Assembly: GCA_023253795.1 (NCBI GenBank)
Contig: JALRFG010000127.1
Location: 1 to 6,160, forward strand
Source of the DNA: Methylocystis sp.
Lineage (GTDB): Bacteria; Pseudomonadota; Alphaproteobacteria; Rhizobiales; Beijerinckiaceae
Direction of reading: 5' to 3'
DNA length: 6,160 bases
Shown: in pieces, positions 1-6,016 of the stretch
How the letters are laid out: each line of letters opens with the position of its first letter
Numbering within the stretch: the first letter of the stretch is position 1
Made by a program: the position numbers and the translations under genes
Notes under the pieces: generated by a model
Databases searched by the model: none
What the model saw: only the letters and a program-made list of their open reading frames with translations
Told to the model about the DNA's origin: nothing

Positions 1-637
1 TGCCGTGAAGAAGACCTCCGACCGTCTGGCTATCATGCACATTGGCCGGCGTAACATCGACTGAATGAATAATCTTTTCTTTGCTATCCACCCCGATATG
101 GCCCTTCATACCAAAATACCATTGATTGCCTTTCTTGGTTTGATGCATCTCGGGATCGCGTTCCTTATCATTGTTCTTCGTCGAGCAAGGCGCAGTGATG
201 ATCGTGGCGTCGACAATCGTTCCATTACCGACTTTGATCCCCTGCGCCTTGAGATGCTCGTTCACGGCAGCAAAAATCTGCTTACCTATCCCTTTTTCTT
301 CGATGAGATGACGGAATTTGCAGATGGTCGTCTCATCTGGCGATGCTTCTACGCCGAGGTCTATCCCCACAAATTTGCGCATCGCCTCGCTGTCGTAGAG
401 GCAATCCTCAGCCTGTGGATCGGACATATTGAACCATTGCTGCAGGAAGTAGATCCTCAACATTCGCTCAATGCCAATCGGTGGGCGACCTCTTTGACCT
501 GAGGGATAGTGAGGTTCGATGAGACTGCAAAGCTCTCGCCATGGGACCACGGCCTCCATCTCGCTTAGGAAGCGCTCACGCCTCGTTTGCTTATGGTGAG
601 CCTGAAAACCGATGCTTGTGAATGTCATTTGGCGCAT
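1..637 (-). CDS. IS5-family DDE transposase, C-terminus cut by window edge
   Basis: Reading from ATG at 637-635, 212 codons are open with no frameshift or stop up to the window edge. The N-terminal part carries the IS5-type DUF772-like region (residues about 15-115, with RERFLSEMEAVVPW, IERMLRIYFLQQW and SPDETTICKFRHLIE). The catalytic domain starts at IVDATII, where Asp143 should be the first acid of the DDE triad, followed by the group-typical STKN and EMHQTKKGNQWYFGMK segments (about 152-177). The second Asp and the Glu lie beyond the window, so activity cannot be judged. Full-length relatives are roughly 320-360 residues. A second ATG nine bases downstream (628-626) is an alternative start; GAGG lies shortly upstream of the first. 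The gene cuts and pastes its own element. Confidence 0.9.
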   Translation of the reverse strand, partial: MRQMTFTSIGFQAHHKQTRRERFLSEMEAVVPWRELCSLIEPHYPSGQRGRPPIGIERMLRIYFLQQWFNMSDPQAEDCLYDSEAMRKFVGIDLGVEASPDETTICKFRHLIEEKGIGKQIFAAVNEHLKAQGIKVGNGTIVDATIITAPCSTKNNDKERDPEMHQTKKGNQWYFGMKGHIGVDSKEKIIHSVDVTPANVHDSQTVGGLLHG

Positions 638-654
638 GGCAACCTCGCAAAGAG

Positions 655-683
655 ATTGAATCAAATCAAAAGCGATTTGCCAA
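655..683 (-). promoter_or_regulatory. Candidate transposase promoter
   Basis: On the minus strand TTGGCA (683-678) is followed after exactly 17 bases by TTCAAT (660-655), about 18 bases upstream of the transposase ATG. Both boxes are imperfect matches to a sigma70-type promoter. The placement inside the IS end, facing the transposase, is what gives it weight. Confidence 0.35.
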
Positions 684-778
684 GATCAGATGATTAAATC
701 AGACCTTCCCTAACTAAAAACCATCTTGCTAGACTGCTCAGACTGAACTTCGGCGATACTGCACACTTTAGTGATGGA

Positions 779-1339
779 TCACGGCTCCATGATCACCCTA
801 GTGCCAACATGAACGCGGCCATACAGATCCGCCACATCTTCGTTCAGCATCCGGATGCAGCCGTAAGAAGCGGCGCTGCCGATTGAGGCGCGCATTTTCT
901 GCGTCGTGCCGTGGATGGCCACCTCTCCACTATCCAGAACCATGGCGCGGGTTCCCATCGGGTTATTCGGCGCGCCGCCCGGGATCACATCCGGAAGTTC
1001 CGGATGATCCGCCCGGACATCCGCCGGGGGCGTCCAGTCGGGGTTGGTCCGCATGGAAGCGATTGAGGTCTCGCCCGACCATTCCTTGCCGCGCTTCGGC
1101 ACCGCCACGCGATAACTGATCGCCGTGCCGTCGCCCAGAGCATAATAGAGGCGGCGCTGAGAGGCGCTCACAACCACGGTGCCGGGCTCCACATTCTCAT
1201 TGAACTGGACAATCGAGTGGCCGGAACCATCGGTATGATTATGAGAAATCGCCGCCATGGCCGGCGCAACGCCGCCAAAACCAGTCATCAACAACGCCGC
1301 AGACGCTGAGCCCAGGATGATTTTGCGAATGTTGGTCAT
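779..1339 (-). CDS. Secreted L,D-transpeptidase (YkuD domain), small
   Basis: The 186-residue product is a predicted periplasmic L,D-transpeptidase, a cysteine enzyme that forms 3-3 peptidoglycan cross-links or attaches proteins to the wall; which of these it does cannot be told from sequence. Residues 1-29 are a signal peptide (Lys6 near the N-terminus, hydrophobic 8-28, APAMA cleavage site before residue 30). The YkuD domain covers about 53-185. The active site is visible as IHGT (His143) and, 18 residues on, SYGCIRM with nucleophile Cys161 and Arg163. In the usual motif a His precedes Gly-Cys; here it is Tyr159. There is no LysM or peptidoglycan-binding domain. The start is supported by GGAGG at 1349-1345, five bases from ATG. 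It appears monocistronic, ends 69 bases from the IS terminus, and has no clear intrinsic terminator in that gap. Confidence 0.9.
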   Translation of the reverse strand: MTNIRKIILGSASAALLMTGFGGVAPAMAAISHNHTDGSGHSIVQFNENVEPGTVVVSASQRRLYYALGDGTAISYRVAVPKRGKEWSGETSIASMRTNPDWTPPADVRADHPELPDVIPGGAPNNPMGTRAMVLDSGEVAIHGTTQKMRASIGSAASYGCIRMLNEDVADLYGRVHVGTRVIMEP

Positions 1340-1969
1340 GTTCCCCTCCAGGAATTTCGTATTCGATAAGAGGAAGGTAACCGGGGACCTGCCCTAAGAA
1401 TGTGCGGGCCCACACGCTCAGAATAAAAATCCATTCCAATGGGGTTTGTTGCCCGCGTTGCGCGGGCCAGAATTGTTTAGGTTAAGCTGGAGAAGGTATC
1501 ATTGTCTGGACGAGCCACATGGCCCACCAGAGTATTTCCTTCTCACATTCCTCGCATGCATCAAGCTCATGTATAAGGAACTGCTAAGAGGGAGCGTTGC
1601 CGGTTCTAATACCAGATAATTGATTTTAATGTCTTTTTAGATGAAAGCCCCACTGACAAAAGTTCTCACTTTTACCTCCTTTGGCGCGCCATTTTCCGCA
1701 TCTCCGATATTTGCGCAATTTGGATATAGCGCTTCCGTCTGCTCCGACAGCGTGAGGCGAAATGTCGACGCATGCGAAAATGGCTGCAGATGGTCTTTTT
1801 ACGCCCATTCTGGGCAGTTGTGCGGCGCGTCGTCGCCGTGTCGATGCGCCTGCTGCGCGCCCTCTCTCATTTGCGCCGCCGCGCGGTCGGCGCTAAAAGC
1901 CGCAAATCCTTTCGATCAAAGCGACTTACGCCGATCCGTATCGGCGATTGAGCGCGGCAGGAGCAGATT
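1340..1969. other. Long gene-poor region between L,D-transpeptidase and thrS
   Basis: These 630 bases separate two divergently transcribed genes and should hold the promoters of both. No recognisable protein or tRNA gene was found on either strand. Visible structure includes a near-palindrome GTGCGGGCCCACAC at 1402-1415, a perfect 7-bp hairpin GCCCGCG-TTG-CGCGGGC at 1451-1467, and a weak A/T-rich hairpin AAAAGT-TCTC-ACTTTT at 1658-1673. The part from about 1490 to 1730 is clearly less GC-rich than the flanks. The part from 1760 to thrS is GC-rich and carries two overlapping small ORFs. The long open frame on the plus strand from 1641 to 2084 has no ribosome binding site or recognisable motif, runs into thrS in another frame, and is not called. 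No promoter could be assigned with confidence. Confidence 0.5.
1772..1951 (+). CDS. Possible small basic protein or leader ORF upstream of thrS (unconfirmed)
   Basis: A 59-codon frame begins at ATG 1772 and stops at TGA 1949-1951, 18 bases before the thrS start. I do not recognise the product. It is strongly basic, with a hydrophobic, Trp/Leu/Val-rich first half (MRKWLQMVFLRPFWAVVRRV) and an Arg/Lys-rich second half. By my hand count 40 of 59 codons end in G or C, so its codon use is not unlike a real gene here. Against it, there is no good ribosome binding site, there are few threonine codons (so it is not a classical Thr attenuation leader), and no family match comes to mind. It overlaps a 44-codon frame at 1762-1896 whose ATG has GAGG four bases upstream but whose codon use is less gene-like. 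Either could be chance. Confidence 0.18.
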   Translation: MRKWLQMVFLRPFWAVVRRVVAVSMRLLRALSHLRRRAVGAKSRKSFRSKRLTPIRIGD

Positions 1970-3904
1970 ATGGTCGCAGTCACTTTTCCCGATGGCGCCT
2001 CGCGTCAGTTCGATCCGGGCGTCACCGGCGCCGATATCGCCAAAAGCATCTCGCCCTCCCTCGCCAAGCGCGTCGTCGCCATGACGCTGGACGGCGAACT
2101 GGTCGATCTGGCGCGTCCGGTGGAGCGTGACGCCAAAATCGAATTTGTGCCGCGCGACGATCCGCGCGCGCTGGAGTTGATCCGCCACGACGCCGCCCAT
2201 GTGCTCGCCGAGGCCGTGCAGGAGCTTTTTCCCGGCACGCAGGTGACGATCGGCCCGGTGATCGAAAACGGCTTTTATTACGATTTCCATCGCGCCGAGC
2301 CGTTCACGCCGGAAGACCTTCCGGTCATCGAAAAGAAAATGCGCGAGATCATTGCGCGCGACGCCAAAATAACCCGCGAAGTGTGGAGCCGCGACGACGC
2401 CAAAACATGGTTCATCGCCAAGGGCGAAACCTTCAAGGGCGAATTGATCGACAGCATCAAATCGGATGAGCCGCTCAGCGTCTACAAGCAGGGTCAATGG
2501 CTCGATCTTTGTCGCGGTCCCCATCTGCCGTCGGTCGGCAAGATTGGTTCGGCCTTCAAGCTGATGAAAGTTGCTGGCGCCTATTGGCGCGGCGATTCAA
2601 CACGGCCGATGCTGTCGCGCATCTATGGCACCGCCTGGACCACGCAGGAGGAGCTCGACGCCTATCTGCATCGTCTGGAGGAAGCCGAGCGTCGCGATCA
2701 TCGTCGTCTGGGCCGCGAAATGGATCTGTTCCATTTTCAGGAAGAGGGGCCGGGCGCGATCTTCTGGCATCCCAAGGGCTGGACGCTGTTTCAGACGCTC
2801 GTTTCCTACATGCGCCGGCGCCAGAAGGCGGCGGGCTATACGGAAGTGAACACCCCGCAGGTGCTCGACCGCGCGCTGTGGGAAACCTCCGGTCACTGGC
2901 AGACCTATCGCGAAAATATGTTCGTCACCAAGACGGAAGACGAACGCATTTTCGCACTGAAGCCGATGAACTGCCCTGGCCATGTGCAGATCTTCAAGAA
3001 CGGTCTGAAATCTTATCGCGATCTGCCGGTGAAGATCGCCGAATTCGGCGTTGTGCATCGTTACGAGCCGTCCGGCGCATTGCATGGCATGATGCGCGTG
3101 CGCGCCTTCACGCAGGATGACGCGCATATCTTCTGCTCCGAAGATCAGATCATGGAAGAGGCGCTGAAGATCAATGATCTGATCCTCACCATCTATCGCG
3201 ATTTCGGTTTCGACGATGTGGTGGTGAAGCTCTCGACGCGTCCGGAAAAACGCGTCGGCTCCGATGAAGCGTGGGACAAGGCGGAAGCGGCGCTGGGCCG
3301 CGTTCTCGAAGAACTCGCGCGTCGCGGTCTGAAGACCAGCATTCAGGAAGGCGAGGGCGCTTTCTACGGCCCCAAGCTCGAATATACGCTGCGCGACGCC
3401 ATCGGCCGCGAATGGCAATGCGGCACGACGCAGGTCGATTTCAATCTGCCGGTGCGTTTCGGCGCTTTCTACATCGGCGCCGACAGCGAGAAAAAAATTC
3501 CGGTCATGGTGCATCGCGCCATGTTCGGTTCGCTGGAGCGCTTCACCGGCATATTGATCGAGCATTACGCCGGCCATCTGCCCTTGTGGCTGTCGCCGTT
3601 GCAGATCGTCGTCTGCACGATCACGCAAGAGGCGGATGATTACGCCTATGAAATCGCGGCGGCGGCGCGCAAGCTCGGCCTCAATGTCGATGTCGACGCG
3701 CGTAACGAGAAGATCACCTACAAGGTGCGCGAGCATTCTCTGGCGAAGGTACCGGTGCTGCTGGTCGCCGGCAAGAAGGAGGCGGCGGAACGCACCATCT
3801 CCATGCGTCGTCTCGGCTCGCAGCAGCAGACGCAACTGACGCTGGACGAAGCGCTGGCGCAGCTCGCCGCCGAGGCGTCGCCGCCGGATGTGCGCGACGC
3901 TTAA
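1970..3904 (+). CDS. thrS: Threonyl-tRNA synthetase (class II), complete
   Basis: ThrRS charges tRNA-Thr with threonine in the cytoplasm. The 644-residue product has the full bacterial layout: TGS domain (about 1-62), SAD-type editing domain (about 70-240, zinc-site-like residues in HDAAH at 73-77 and CRGPH at 181-185, which removes mischarged Ser), class II catalytic core (about 245-535) and anticodon-binding domain (about 545-635). In the core, VNTPQV (293-298) lies in motif 1, HRYEPSGALHGMMRVRAFTQ (363-382) is motif 2, and VHRAMFGSLERF (514-525) leads into motif 3. The catalytic zinc ligands are present as Cys335 (MNCPGH), His386 (DDAHIF) and His515. Length and order are normal and nothing is broken. 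The start is set by AGGAG at 1959-1963, six bases before ATG. The gene stands alone and ends tail to tail with the broken phosphatase gene. Confidence 0.98.
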   Translation: MVAVTFPDGASRQFDPGVTGADIAKSISPSLAKRVVAMTLDGELVDLARPVERDAKIEFVPRDDPRALELIRHDAAHVLAEAVQELFPGTQVTIGPVIENGFYYDFHRAEPFTPEDLPVIEKKMREIIARDAKITREVWSRDDAKTWFIAKGETFKGELIDSIKSDEPLSVYKQGQWLDLCRGPHLPSVGKIGSAFKLMKVAGAYWRGDSTRPMLSRIYGTAWTTQEELDAYLHRLEEAERRDHRRLGREMDLFHFQEEGPGAIFWHPKGWTLFQTLVSYMRRRQKAAGYTEVNTPQVLDRALWETSGHWQTYRENMFVTKTEDERIFALKPMNCPGHVQIFKNGLKSYRDLPVKIAEFGVVHRYEPSGALHGMMRVRAFTQDDAHIFCSEDQIMEEALKINDLILTIYRDFGFDDVVVKLSTRPEKRVGSDEAWDKAEAALGRVLEELARRGLKTSIQEGEGAFYGPKLEYTLRDAIGREWQCGTTQVDFNLPVRFGAFYIGADSEKKIPVMVHRAMFGSLERFTGILIEHYAGHLPLWLSPLQIVVCTITQEADDYAYEIAAAARKLGLNVDVDARNEKITYKVREHSLAKVPVLLVAGKKEAAERTISMRRLGSQQQTQLTLDEALAQLAAEASPPDVRDA

Positions 3905-3910
3905 GCGTCG
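3895..3910. repeat. 16-bp perfect palindrome carrying both stop codons of convergent genes
   Basis: CGACGCTTAAGCGTCG reads the same on both strands. Its centre TTAA supplies TAA for thrS on plus (3902-3904) and TAA for the phosphatase remnant on minus (3903-3901). Two more base pairs can form beyond a single mismatch on each side. As RNA it would be a GC-rich stem closed at its centre by TTAA, which could act at the 3' ends of both transcripts, but no T-run follows on either strand, so a classical intrinsic terminator is not supported. Confidence 0.6.
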
Positions 3911-4334
3911 TGCGTCAGAGTGACATATCCAAATGGTTTGGCGAAACCGGGTCCGCCTGTTTTTCGCCAGCCGTTTGCGATCAGTTCTGTGACGACATGG
4001 CGGTTAAACCAGCCATGTCCAACAAGCGTCGCAGGCCCTGATGCCGTTGCAAGAATGAGTCTCCCGGCGCAGGCGGCGCTTCACGAAAGCTTTGGTCCGT
4101 TACATCGGCTTTGAGGCCGAGCCGGCAGAGCGTGTCGGCAACTCTTGGCGCGTCGCTGGCGAATATATGAGTCGTTGGCCGGAGTAGGCGGATCAGTTCT
4201 TCCGGCGGTTTGACGTCGGGCGCAAGGCAGGATTGTTCATAGGCCTCAATGAAGCGGCAGAAGGCCCCATAAGAAAAAAGCCCCGACGCTTTTAGAGCGA
4301 CGGGGCCGTGTCGAACCAGAATGATCGACGGCAA
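3901..4334 (-). pseudogene. Histidine phosphatase (phosphoglycerate mutase-like) gene broken by internal deletion
   Basis: The N-terminal frame starts MPSIILVRHGPVAL, with the family's catalytic RHG motif at residues 8-10, and continues through FASDAPRVADTLCRLGL to FREAPPAPG. It then runs into an unrelated tail and stops at 3981. Another minus-strand frame resumes at about 4068 and reads ASGPATLVGHGWFNR, containing the second catalytic histidine (codon 4017-4015), then GWRKTGGPGFAKPFGYVTL to TAA at 3903-3901. The middle of the domain between these blocks is missing; from family expectation about 40-60 residues are lost, with a change of frame, and the junction lies near 4060-4070. The start is TTG (4334-4332), seven bases after the rpmB stop, with no visible ribosome binding site. 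The substrate is unknown; this broad family includes sugar-phosphate and protein phosphatases. A sequencing error alone would not explain the missing middle. Confidence 0.8.
4274..4306 (-). terminator. Intrinsic-terminator-like hairpin downstream of rpmB, inside the phosphatase start
   Basis: On the minus strand GCCCCGTCGCT (4306-4296) and AGCGTCGGGGC (4290-4280) form an 11-position stem with one T-T mismatch and a five-base loop, followed directly by six T residues (4279-4274). It lies 36 bases after the rpmB stop and would end rpmB transcripts. It also coincides with codons about 10-20 of the phosphatase frame, so part of it is coding sequence for that protein. The shape is good for a rho-independent terminator; no other candidate lies closer to rpmB. 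Confidence 0.7.
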
Positions 4335-4341
4335 AGCGGGC

Positions 4342-4635
4342 TCAGGCGGACGCGCCGGCCTGCTTCTTCTCGATCTCGCGCTTCAGGACGCGGGCGTTCT
4401 GCGACAGCTCTTCCTCTTTGGCCTTGACCAGAAAAGCGTCGAGGCCGCCGCGATGCTCGACCGAGCGCAGCGCCGCGGCCGAAATGCGCAGGCGAACCGA
4501 GCGCGCCAGCGCCTCGGAGGCCAGGGTCACGTTCACCAGGTTCGGGAGGAAGCGGGTGCGCGTCTTGCGATTGGAGTGGCTGACGAGATTGCCCGTCTGA
4601 ACGCCCTTGCCGGTGAGTTCACAACGCCGGGACAT
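4342..4635 (-). CDS. rpmB: 50S ribosomal protein L28 (bL28)
   Basis: The 97-residue basic protein is a structural component of the large ribosomal subunit. It shows the family's N-terminal MSRRCELTGKGVQTGNLVSH, the NRKTRTRFLPNL block at 23-34, and RLRISAAALRSVEHRGGLDA near the middle, with a Lys/Glu-rich tail. Length is typical of alphaproteobacterial L28. Only one cysteine (Cys5) is seen, so it is not a four-cysteine zinc-binding form. The start is supported by AAGGA at 4646-4642, six bases before ATG 4635-4633. It is transcribed away from mtdB, probably alone, from the promoter at 4759-4788, and is followed by the terminator-like hairpin at 4274-4306. Confidence 0.97.
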   Translation of the reverse strand: MSRRCELTGKGVQTGNLVSHSNRKTRTRFLPNLVNVTLASEALARSVRLRISAAALRSVEHRGGLDAFLVKAKEEELSQNARVLKREIEKKQAGASA

Positions 4636-4722
4636 TGATTTTCCTTTCGATCAGCTTTTCATCCCTGAGGCCGCCGGAACCAGTGTCCGGGGATGCGCGC
4701 AGGGGGCGAAACGACAACAAAA

Positions 4723-4747
4723 GGCTCGCCGCACATCGCGCCGAGCC
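4723..4747 (-). promoter_or_regulatory. Hairpin with T-rich tail at the start of the rpmB leader
   Basis: On the minus strand GGCTCG (4747-4742) pairs with CGAGCC (4728-4723). Inside the loop CGC and GCG can extend the stem past a G-G mismatch, leaving GATGT as the apical loop. The tail reads TTTTGTTG. If transcription starts near 4752, as the promoter predicts, this stem forms within about five bases of the RNA 5' end. It could act as an attenuator, a ribosomal-protein binding site or a 5' stabilising structure. The structure is visible; any function is inference. Confidence 0.4.
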
Positions 4748-4758
4748 CCGATGGCCGC

Positions 4759-4788
4759 CTTATAAGGTCAAAGCGCCGGGACGGTCAA
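4759..4788 (-). promoter_or_regulatory. rpmB: Likely sigma70-type promoter of rpmB
   Basis: On the minus strand TTGACC (4788-4783) and TATAAG (4764-4759) are separated by 18 bases, or 17 if TTATAA is taken as the -10 box. Start of transcription would be about A4752, giving a leader of roughly 117 bases before the rpmB ATG. These are among the best -35/-10 matches in the window and face rpmB correctly. Confidence 0.65.
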
Positions 4789-4813
4789 CAGGCAGGGGCG
4801 GCGTTTGACCTTA
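4763..4813. repeat. 10-bp inverted repeat and third TTGACC copy around the rpmB promoter
   Basis: TAAGGTCAAA (4763-4772) and TTTGACCTTA (4804-4813) are exact inverted copies with 31 bases between them. A third GGTCAA sits between them at 4783-4788 and is the predicted rpmB -35 box. The arm centres are 41 bp apart, close to four helical turns, so one regulator could contact both. One arm overlaps the predicted -10 region. No regulator is known for it. Confidence 0.4.
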
Positions 4814-4920
4814 ATCAGGCCATGCCGTCGCCGCCCGCCCGCGCCACTTCGCCTCTGGACATCCGGGCGTTTCTGGGTTCTAAGCCTGTCGTCGCTCCGG
4901 GGGCGAAGCGCGCTGCGCCG

Positions 4921-4948
4921 TTGACATCCCGGTTTCATTTCAAAGAAT
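4921..4948 (+). promoter_or_regulatory. mtdB: Candidate promoter of mtdB
   Basis: A perfect TTGACA -35 box (4921-4926) is followed after 16 bases by AAGAAT (4943-4948), four of six matches to TATAAT. Transcription would start near 4955, about 70 bases before the mtdB ATG. The upstream box is strong and the downstream box is moderate. Confidence 0.45.
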
Positions 4949-5025
4949 CGACAAGCCTGTCCGCGACCGGACGCATCCCGTCGTCGCGTCGCCCGATAAA
5001 GACAGCAAAGGGGTTAGGAAGAGCC

Positions 5026-5916
5026 ATGGCCAAGGCGATTTTGCACATGCTGAGCACGTTGAAGCATATGAGCCCCTTCGACGTTAACATGGCGCTGGAC
5101 GCCGGTTTCGACGCCGCGATTCCCTACACCAACGTCACCCTCGACGAGGTCGTCCCGCTGGTGCAGGACGCGATGTTCTCCCGCGCGCCCTCGGCGGCGC
5201 TGCGCACCGGCATTTTCTTCGCCGGCCGCGACGCCGTTCTGGCGCTCGACATGCTGGAAGCCGCCCAGAAGGGGCTGCTGAAGCCGTTCGAAGTCTCGCT
5301 CTTCGCCGATCCCTATGGCTCCTTCACCACCGCCGGGGCCATGGTCGCCTGTGTCGAGAAGACGCTGCGCGTCAAGAAGCAGCGCGAGCTGAAGGGTTCA
5401 AAAATCGTCATTTACGGCGCCACCGGCGTCGTCGGCTATTGCTCCGCGGTGATTGCGGCGCTTGAAGGCGCCGATGTGACCATCGTTGGTTACAGCGGCC
5501 TCGATCGCGTCACCACGCAGGCCGAGGAAATGCGCAAGCGCTTCAACATTAATGTGAAGCCGGCGGACGGCAGCACGGCGGAACATGTCCGCACGCTGCT
5601 GCTCGATCATGAAATCGCGCTCTGCGCCGCGCGCGCTGGCGTGCAGGTGCTGTCAAAGGCCGATCTTGAGGCGGCGAAGAATCTGCTGATTGCGGCGGAT
5701 GTGAACGCCGTGCCGCCGCTGGGCGTCGAAGGCTGCGGCCTGCACGACAATGGCGTGGTGATTTCATCGCATGGCGCGCTGGGCATTGGCGCGCTCGCCA
5801 TCGGCAATGTGAAATACGGCACGGAATCGGGCCTGTTCAAGCAGATGGCGACATCGGACAAGCCGCTCTGCCTCGACTTCCGTCACGCCTTTGCGCTGGC
5901 CCGTCAGCTCGTCTGA
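5026..5916 (+). CDS. mtdB: NAD(P)-dependent methylene-tetrahydromethanopterin dehydrogenase
   Basis: MtdB oxidises methylene-H4MPT to methenyl-H4MPT with NAD+ or NADP+ in the cytoplasm, the second step of H4MPT-linked formaldehyde oxidation. The 296-residue protein opens AKAILHMLSTLKHMSPFDVN, as in known MtdB, and lacks the different N-terminus of the NADP-specific MtdA. A Rossmann dinucleotide-binding motif is at IYGATGVVGY (129-138), and further family blocks are FADPYGSFTTAGAM (93-106), ADVNAVPPLGVEG (224-236) and GIGALAIGNVKYG (253-265). I chose ATG 5026 because AGGAA (5016-5020) precedes it by five bases and homology begins there. The same frame stays open back to 4693, but that extension is low-complexity and overlaps the promoter region, so it is not coding. 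fae follows 181 bases downstream. Confidence 0.95.
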   Translation: MAKAILHMLSTLKHMSPFDVNMALDAGFDAAIPYTNVTLDEVVPLVQDAMFSRAPSAALRTGIFFAGRDAVLALDMLEAAQKGLLKPFEVSLFADPYGSFTTAGAMVACVEKTLRVKKQRELKGSKIVIYGATGVVGYCSAVIAALEGADVTIVGYSGLDRVTTQAEEMRKRFNINVKPADGSTAEHVRTLLLDHEIALCAARAGVQVLSKADLEAAKNLLIAADVNAVPPLGVEGCGLHDNGVVISSHGALGIGALAIGNVKYGTESGLFKQMATSDKPLCLDFRHAFALARQLV

Positions 5917-5935
5917 CATCATAGCGTCATTCTTC

Positions 5936-5953
5936 GCCGGCAATCACGCCGGC
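5936..5953 (+). repeat. Small GCCGGC hairpin after mtdB
   Basis: GCCGGC (5936-5941) and GCCGGC (5948-5953) can pair across a six-base loop, 20 bases after the mtdB stop. No T-run follows, so it is at best a weak or rho-assisted 3' end, or an mRNA-stabilising stem between mtdB and fae. Confidence 0.3.
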
Positions 5954-6016
5954 ATGCGCATCCGCGCAAACTGGTTGAGCCTGGCGTGACGGCTCCTGTG
6001 TCGCCGCGCCTCTCAT

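Larger units (their letters stand above)
1..709 (-). mobile_element. IS5-family insertion sequence, partial (one end in window)
   Basis: This is the transposase-start end of an IS5-family element; the other end lies left of position 1. Reading the minus strand inward from 709, the terminus begins GGAAGGTCTGAT, resembling the GGAAGGT terminus of IS5 as I recall it. Next to it at 710-713 is CTAA, which fits the YTAR four-base target that IS5-group elements duplicate. A direct repeat ATCAGA (plus strand 685-690 and 698-703) lies just inside the end and could be a transposase contact. The region is less GC-rich than the neighbouring genes, as expected of acquired DNA. The exact boundary is inferred from one end only, because the matching inverted repeat and second CTAA copy are outside the window. 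Confidence 0.8.

Noticed and set aside
65..502. 145-codon plus-strand open frame over the IS
   Set aside because: It lies opposite the clearly recognisable IS5 transposase on the minus strand and shows no family motifs of its own.
1416..1437. EcfG-like stress promoter upstream of the L,D-transpeptidase (GGAAT with a downstream CGTG, minus strand)
   Set aside because: Both boxes deviate from GGAAC...CGTT and the spacing is marginal, so it is not distinguishable from chance.
1702..1730. TATAGC at 1725-1730 as a thrS -10 box
   Set aside because: No acceptable -35 sequence lies 16-18 bases upstream.
1641..2084. 147-codon plus-strand open frame before and into thrS
   Set aside because: It has no ribosome binding site, no recognisable motif, and overlaps thrS by more than 100 bases in a different frame.
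2597..3835. 412-codon minus-strand open frame opposite thrS
   Set aside because: It is an antisense shadow of a high-GC conserved gene, with no domain motifs and no ribosome binding site evident.
4693..5025. In-frame 111-residue N-terminal extension of mtdB
   Set aside because: MtdB homology and a good ribosome binding site both place the start at 5026; the extension covers the candidate promoter and is low-complexity.
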